Shown here: positions 59,760 to 64,000 of the stretch, in pieces | Position numbering within the stretch: position 1 is the stretch's first letter | Layout of the letters: each line of letters opens with the position of its first letter | Source: Pseudoflavonifractor phocaeensis | GTDB lineage: Bacteria; Bacillota; Clostridia; Oscillospirales; Oscillospiraceae | Reading direction: 5' to 3' | Assembly (NCBI RefSeq): GCF_021531815.1 | Contig: NZ_JADYUM010000006.1 | Coordinates: forward strand, 1-64,000 | Length of the DNA stretch: 64,000 nt | Translations under genes and position numbers: made by a program | The notes under the pieces: model-generated | The model's database searches: none | What the model was told of the DNA's origin: nothing | What the model saw: the letters and a program-made list of their open reading frames with translations, nothing else

Positions 59760-61291
59760 AAGGTTACCCCTCGATAGTTGACTGGTTGAATGTTCTCCAA
59801 ATCGGGTGCATACTTTGGAAGAACAGCATACCTATCGTCAAACAAGATGACGGCCGCCAGATAAATCCACATGCAGAGGAGATCCTGAGCATCCGCAGAT
59901 GCTGTGGAGACGAAGGGAAAGATCAGCAGCGTGCAGAAATAGAGAACAGCGAGGCCCACAAGGCGGCGGTCCCGTGTTTTCAAACCGCTCCCAAAAAGCG
60001 CCCATGTCCGCTTGAGCAGCAAAAAGCCGATGACGGAAAGTGGTATCAGCACAAAGATGCCGTAATCCGCGGCGATCCGGGCAATGAAGCAGTGGATAGC
60101 CTCATAGTATCCATGTTGCTCATTTCCCGCCACATACCGCTGTCCCGCCAGCTTTTCCGTGTTTCCCAAGCCCACGCCCAGACCTTTTGATTCTTTCAAA
60201 CAGTTGAATGCGTGCAGCAGCAGCCGCACCCGGACACCGCCGCTTCTGGTGTTGTTCAACTCTTTTTCTCCAGTCTCCTCGTTGATCTGGAAGAATTGCC
60301 CTTCCAACGGATCCTCCCGAGGATCACCAATATTAAGAGTTGGTTTTTCGACAGGCGTGGTAGGCTCGACAGGTTCCTGTTCCACCTGCTGACGGTATTC
60401 TTTCATCTGCGCCATGTATTGCTGAATGGGAGGCACGATGAAGCGGTACTGGTTGGCAAACTGTACACAAAAGATTAGCAGAATCGCCACTACCGGCACC
60501 CAGACGTGTTTGTGTCCTCTGCAGAGAAACCAGCCCGTGGCACCTGCCAGCAGGATACAAAAGGCTGCCTGGCACAGTCTGGCGGAGGAGGCCAACATCA
60601 AAAACCAGACAAAAGGGATGGTCAATGCGACCGTCCACAGCTGCCAGCGGGGAATGGTATCCTTCCGCCCGGCAGCCCAGAACAACAACACGATGGCACC
60701 CACAAACAGCATGGTGCCAGCGAATTCATTGCAGGTAGAGGAAACGGTGAGGGGAAACTGACAGTCCCGCATAAACAGGAGGAAATAGGTTCCTTCATCG
60801 TATTTGCTGTTAAAAATACCACCGTTGAAGATCTCATAGACACCCATCGTTGCCATAATAGCCGCTGCCGCCAGGGAGAGATACAGCGTATACCGCAGCA
60901 TACGTTTATCCCGGCACAGGCGCAGCAGCAGAAAGAAGAAGCAGAGGTCAAAGCAGAGATTGAACAGTTTGCGGAAGGTGAACATGAAATCGATGGCCCG
61001 GAACAGGGACACCACGCTGTACACCAGCATAATGGCAATCAGCAGGTAGCACCATTTCTCCAAAGCGGAAGTACCCTTCCAGAAGCAGTCCTTTTCCCGG
61101 ACAGACCAGACTAGGTACAGCACTGCTGTCAGCACCAGAAACACGCGGAACGGGAAGACCTCTCCCATACCCGGGACAGAGACTGACAGCATGGCGCTTC
61201 CAAAGAAGGATGTAAATACGGCAGCCAGAAAGCACAGCTTCATGCTGCCTTCTAGCTTGTCCGCTTCCCAGTCCGTGATCAGCTCTTTCAT
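59756..61291 (-). CDS. O-antigen ligase/Wzy-type membrane protein
   Basis: The 511-residue protein has about 10-12 membrane segments and a long external loop between residues about 295 and 365 containing E-P-V-E-P-T-T-P-V, then the R-L-L-L-H-A-F and G-L-G-V-G-L-G-N stretch of the O-antigen-ligase superfamily. It would polymerise or attach repeat units at the outer face. GGGAAATAGAGAG precedes the ATG. Confidence 0.8.
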   Translation of the reverse strand: MKELITDWEADKLEGSMKLCFLAAVFTSFFGSAMLSVSVPGMGEVFPFRVFLVLTAVLYLVWSVREKDCFWKGTSALEKWCYLLIAIMLVYSVVSLFRAIDFMFTFRKLFNLCFDLCFFFLLLRLCRDKRMLRYTLYLSLAAAAIMATMGVYEIFNGGIFNSKYDEGTYFLLFMRDCQFPLTVSSTCNEFAGTMLFVGAIVLLFWAAGRKDTIPRWQLWTVALTIPFVWFLMLASSARLCQAAFCILLAGATGWFLCRGHKHVWVPVVAILLIFCVQFANQYRFIVPPIQQYMAQMKEYRQQVEQEPVEPTTPVEKPTLNIGDPREDPLEGQFFQINEETGEKELNNTRSGGVRVRLLLHAFNCLKESKGLGVGLGNTEKLAGQRYVAGNEQHGYYEAIHCFIARIAADYGIFVLIPLSVIGFLLLKRTWALFGSGLKTRDRRLVGLAVLYFCTLLIFPFVSTASADAQDLLCMWIYLAAVILFDDRYAVLPKYAPDLENIQPVNYRGVTL

Positions 61292-61295
61292 CTCT

Positions 61296-62450
61296 CTATT
61301 TCCCTTCTATCAATGATTGAAACAATCCGGTATAGTTGGCCGCATTTTTCTCCCAGGTCAACTCCAGGGCATCTCGACGGCCTTTTGCCGCGATGGCACC
61401 GGCAGCCTCCGGGTTTTGCAGGCACCACTCTATGACCTCCGCGATGGCCTGGGGGTCGTCCGGCGGCACCAGAAAGCCGTTTTCACCATTCACGATCAGG
61501 TCGGCGATGCCCTCTCCCTCCGTGCCTATGGTGACGCAGCCGGAGGCCATGGCCTCCAGGTAGACGACACCAAAGCCCTCGTGGACGCTGGGCATGACGA
61601 AGAAGCGGGAGCGACCCAGTTCCTCCAGCGCTTCGGAGTTTGGGAGCTGTCCGGTAAAGCGGACCGCGTCTCCCAGCCCTCCGGCGGCGCACTGCTGCTC
61701 CAGAGCTGTCCGCTCCGGGCCTTCGCCCACCAGCGTCAACGCGGCGCCAGGATGGCGTTCCCTCAGCCGCCGGAAGGCCTCCACGGTGACGCTCACCCGC
61801 TTTTGGGTGGTGAGGTGTCCTACCTGCACCACGGAGAGCGGCCGCTTTTCAGCGGAATCACAAATGTGCTCCACGGCAAAGCCGTTGAGGATCACCCGGT
61901 GGGGCGGAGACACCTCGGCCGCGTCCATGCACCGCTTGATTGCGGAGCTGACGCAGACCACCGTGTCCGCCTGATCAGCGTGGCGCTTGATGGCCGCCGG
62001 GTCATGCATCCAGGGCTCCTCGCAGCCGGTCTCACCATGGCTGGTGAACACCAGGGGGCAGCCGGTTTCCCTTTGGAGAAGGCTGCCAAGCTCCGTATTG
62101 GTACCCAGCTTGTGGGCATGAATGATATCCGGCTCAAAATCCTGCAAGACCGCCGAAAGACTGCGGCGAAGGAACCAAATGGCGCTCCGGGTGTTCAACC
62201 CTCCCTTTTCCCCATACCGGGAGAAAGAGGGATATCGAAAAAACATGTGCTCAATACCGTCTACCACCTCAGTATGGAGTAGAGGCAGGAACCGCTTTCC
62301 GTCCTGCCCCACCTTGCCCATGGGAGTGGGAACCAGAATTCTGACACGGTGCCCCGCCCGGAGGAATGCCCGCATCTGGTCGTGGACAAACAGGGCTGTG
62401 GGGACTCCAATACCCTGATAGTGATAGTGCGCAACGACAAGAATATTCAT
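61296..62450 (-). CDS. Family 4 glycosyltransferase
   Basis: The 384-residue GT-B enzyme has M-N-I-L-V-V-A-H-Y-H-Y at the N-terminus, G-E-G-P-E-R near 240 and the C-terminal E-G-F-G-V-V-Y-L-E-A-M-A-S-G with the expected E-x7-E. AGAAAGGAAG lies 3-4 bases before the ATG at 62450. The longer reading frame overlaps the upstream gene and has no ribosome site. Confidence 0.88.
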   Translation of the reverse strand: MNILVVAHYHYQGIGVPTALFVHDQMRAFLRAGHRVRILVPTPMGKVGQDGKRFLPLLHTEVVDGIEHMFFRYPSFSRYGEKGGLNTRSAIWFLRRSLSAVLQDFEPDIIHAHKLGTNTELGSLLQRETGCPLVFTSHGETGCEEPWMHDPAAIKRHADQADTVVCVSSAIKRCMDAAEVSPPHRVILNGFAVEHICDSAEKRPLSVVQVGHLTTQKRVSVTVEAFRRLRERHPGAALTLVGEGPERTALEQQCAAGGLGDAVRFTGQLPNSEALEELGRSRFFVMPSVHEGFGVVYLEAMASGCVTIGTEGEGIADLIVNGENGFLVPPDDPQAIAEVIEWCLQNPEAAGAIAAKGRRDALELTWEKNAANYTGLFQSLIEGK

Positions 62451-62473
62451 AAGCTTCCTTTCTGAAGCCGGTA

Positions 62474-63586
62474 TCAGCAGTTCCCTGTGTTTACCGCTTC
62501 CCGGTAATACGCCTCGCTGCAAGCACATACAGCGTCCTGGCTGAACTGGGCAGCGGCTTCTCCACAGTGCGGCTGCAGCGAGTCATATTCCTTTATCACT
62601 TGTTGGATCTGGCATACGATATCCTCCGGGGACAGCGGATTTACATGATAGCCCACAAAGCCCTCGGGAAATTGCTGATCGAACCCCTGACCGGCACTGT
62701 AAATCACAGGAAGACCCTGCGTCAAAGCCTCCGCATAGACCAAGCCAAAAGACTCGGTCAAAGAAGGCAACACAAAGAGATCCGCCCGGTGGTATTCGTC
62801 AATCAGCTGTTCCTTGGGGAGCTTCTGGATCCTGCGGACAAAGTTGTGGGCGCATATCTGCCGATCCAGCGCTTCATCCTCCCCCGCCCCAACAACTGTC
62901 AGCTCCGCATCCATCCCCTGCTGTCGCAGCATCTGAACGGCCTTTGCTGTCCGCAGCTGATTTTTGCGGGCGTTCACCACCCCGACCGTCAGCAGCCGCA
63001 CCGGCCCATCGTGGGAGGGGTGGCGAGCAGAGTCGGTATGCTCCGTCCAGAAAGGATCCACGGCAAAGGGCAGCAATCGAAACTTTTTTGACACGTCTTC
63101 CCGAGCAGAGGCAGGGACCATGTGGCGCAGGACAAAGGCCCGGTAGGCGTCGGAGATGAAAAACACCAGCTCTGCCTCCCGGAGAATATCCCATCCAAGC
63201 CCACGCAGATGGATCAGCCTGCGGTAAATAGTATTCACATCGGTATCCTGGACTGTGACCACATAGGGGATGCCGAACTCACGTTTTGCCCACAGGCAAT
63301 GGATACCGCCGGAAAACAGAAAATACCCATGTAGGAGATCTGGACGCTGCCGCTCCACTTCCCCGCGAAGCTGCCGGTATATCTTGCGCTGTTTATTCAT
63401 ATACCAATAGCGGTCATAGGGATGAAAACAATGAGCCTCCAGAACGTTAGGTACCTGGTGCTGTGGATCGCGATACCGCATGGGCACAAAAAACACCGAA
63501 TCCAGGCCATCCCGCAGGAAGCCTTGATGCAACGTCCGGTAGACACCGGAGTTGAAGTAATCATTGGATATGTGAAGGACCCGCAT
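62474..63586 (-). CDS. Family 4 glycosyltransferase
   Basis: The 370-residue GT-B protein starts M-R-V-L-H-I-S-N-D-Y and has V-G-V-V-N-A-R-K-N-Q in the linker and S-F-G-L-V-Y-A-E-A-L-T-Q-G near the C-terminus. AAAGGAG lies 7-8 bases before the ATG at 63586. It follows the dehydrogenase gene by 39 bases in transcription order. Confidence 0.88.
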   Translation of the reverse strand: MRVLHISNDYFNSGVYRTLHQGFLRDGLDSVFFVPMRYRDPQHQVPNVLEAHCFHPYDRYWYMNKQRKIYRQLRGEVERQRPDLLHGYFLFSGGIHCLWAKREFGIPYVVTVQDTDVNTIYRRLIHLRGLGWDILREAELVFFISDAYRAFVLRHMVPASAREDVSKKFRLLPFAVDPFWTEHTDSARHPSHDGPVRLLTVGVVNARKNQLRTAKAVQMLRQQGMDAELTVVGAGEDEALDRQICAHNFVRRIQKLPKEQLIDEYHRADLFVLPSLTESFGLVYAEALTQGLPVIYSAGQGFDQQFPEGFVGYHVNPLSPEDIVCQIQQVIKEYDSLQPHCGEAAAQFSQDAVCACSEAYYREAVNTGNC

Positions 63587-63625
63587 ATGCGTTTCTCCTT
63601 TCCGGGAGTCCACTTTATCGGAGCT

Positions 63626-64000
63626 TCATTTCCCGAATCTCCCGGCAAAATCCGTGCTGGCCACATCCTGCAGCGGCAGCTTCACCGGCTTGTCGGTGGC
63701 GGCGGACTGGTAGATGGCCAAAATTATTTCCAACGCATTCCGCCCGGCCACAGCGTCCACATAGGGCTTGCGGTCGTGCTCGATGGCGTCGATAACGTCG
63801 GCGAACAGACTAGTGTGGCCGTTGCCGTAGACATTGCTGGTGGCCTCCTGAAGGCCCTTGTTCTTCTCGTCGGCCTCCCCTTCGTCGGCGAATTCCCACA
63901 CGTCGATGTTGTTGGTGGAGGTGCCGCCGATCTTTACCGTGCCGGTCTCGCCGAACAGGTACAGCGTCTCCTCCAGGTTCTTGGGGTAGACGTTGGTGGT
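63626..64000 (-). CDS. Gfo/Idh/MocA-family dehydrogenase, C-terminal part (partial)
   Basis: Only the last 124 codons lie in the window; the start is beyond 64000. The sequence has the C-terminal beta-sheet domain of this family, with E-T-L-Y-L-F-G-E-T-G-T-V-K-I near its beginning and H-T-S-L-F-A-D-V-I-D-A-I near the middle, followed by R-N-A-L-E-I-I-L-A-I-Y. Such proteins oxidise the 3-position of UDP-sugars (WbpB type) in polysaccharide loci. GC is again high, like the chromosome, in contrast to the genes downstream. Confidence 0.8.
   Translation of the reverse strand, partial: TTNVYPKNLEETLYLFGETGTVKIGGTSTNNIDVWEFADEGEADEKNKGLQEATSNVYGNGHTSLFADVIDAIEHDRKPYVDAVAGRNALEIILAIYQSAATDKPVKLPLQDVASTDFAGRFGK

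Noticed and set aside
1-64000. CRISPR arrays, tRNA and rRNA genes
   Set aside because: No regularly spaced direct repeats, no cloverleaf-like T-loop/acceptor pairs and no rRNA landmarks were seen; the tRNA-like signals near 10.3 kb belong to the T-box.

Overview
The window reads as chromosome of a GC-rich (about 60%) spore-forming gut Clostridia relative, most like the Oscillospiraceae (Flavonifractor/Lawsonibacter type). This is inferred from the GC-rich Firmicutes-style genes with strong AGGAGG ribosome sites, a T-box leader, the glgBCD-A-P glycogen set, a PBSX-type phage cluster and a spore-type polysaccharide deacetylase remnant. No rRNA, tRNA or CRISPR array was seen.

1-13.7 kb is mostly ordinary chromosome. 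It holds a DUF2461 protein, an SseB-domain protein, a BlaI/BlaR-type repressor-protease pair with two matching operator dyads, an apparently gene-less promoter-terminator unit (candidate small RNA) and a LysR regulator. A minus-strand operon follows: yerC-iorA-iorB-fluC-paaK-ACT. It is preceded by a T-box leader whose best specifier reading is UUC (Phe), so aryl-pyruvate/aryl-acetate interconversion appears to respond to uncharged tRNA-Phe. An acyl-CoA ligase and an AEC-type transporter lie on the other strand.

13.7-26.6 kb is a compact minus-strand phage cluster with the gene order of Bacillus PBSX: TerS, TerL, portal, protease, decoration, capsid, connectors, sheath, tube, frameshifted chaperone, LysM protein, baseplate. 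The reading frames are intact and tightly coupled. There is no recognisable tape measure, tail fibre, lysis cassette, integrase or repressor, so it looks like a domesticated or reduced particle. A 0.8 kb non-coding stretch of palindromes follows.

27.4-40.5 kb carries a D,D-carboxypeptidase; the glycogen locus glgB-glgC-glgD-glgA and, from its own promoter, glgP; then a minus-strand ATP-grasp gene and two alpha/beta-hydrolase esterases. GlgB has an unusual lysine/alanine-rich histone-H1-like tail.

40.7-52.3 kb is an integrated mobile element. A PdaB-like deacetylase gene is cut off after about 70 codons, and a large serine recombinase lies directly inside the break. The element carries a 47-residue protein upstream of the recombinase, a P-loop ATPase with a lysine-rich partner, a divergent 547-residue unknown protein, a RecQ-like helicase with its ribosome site in a hairpin, a Rep-like protein, a resolvase fossil, and a DUF3846/glutamine-amidotransferase/amidoligase trio. 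The far end of the deacetylase gene is not visible, so the right boundary is unknown.

52.5-64 kb is a minus-strand surface-polysaccharide locus of lower GC: a membrane-bound nucleotide-sugar dehydratase (FlaA1/PglF type), a flippase, five glycosyltransferases, a Wzy/ligase-type membrane protein and the end of a Gfo/Idh/MocA dehydrogenase.
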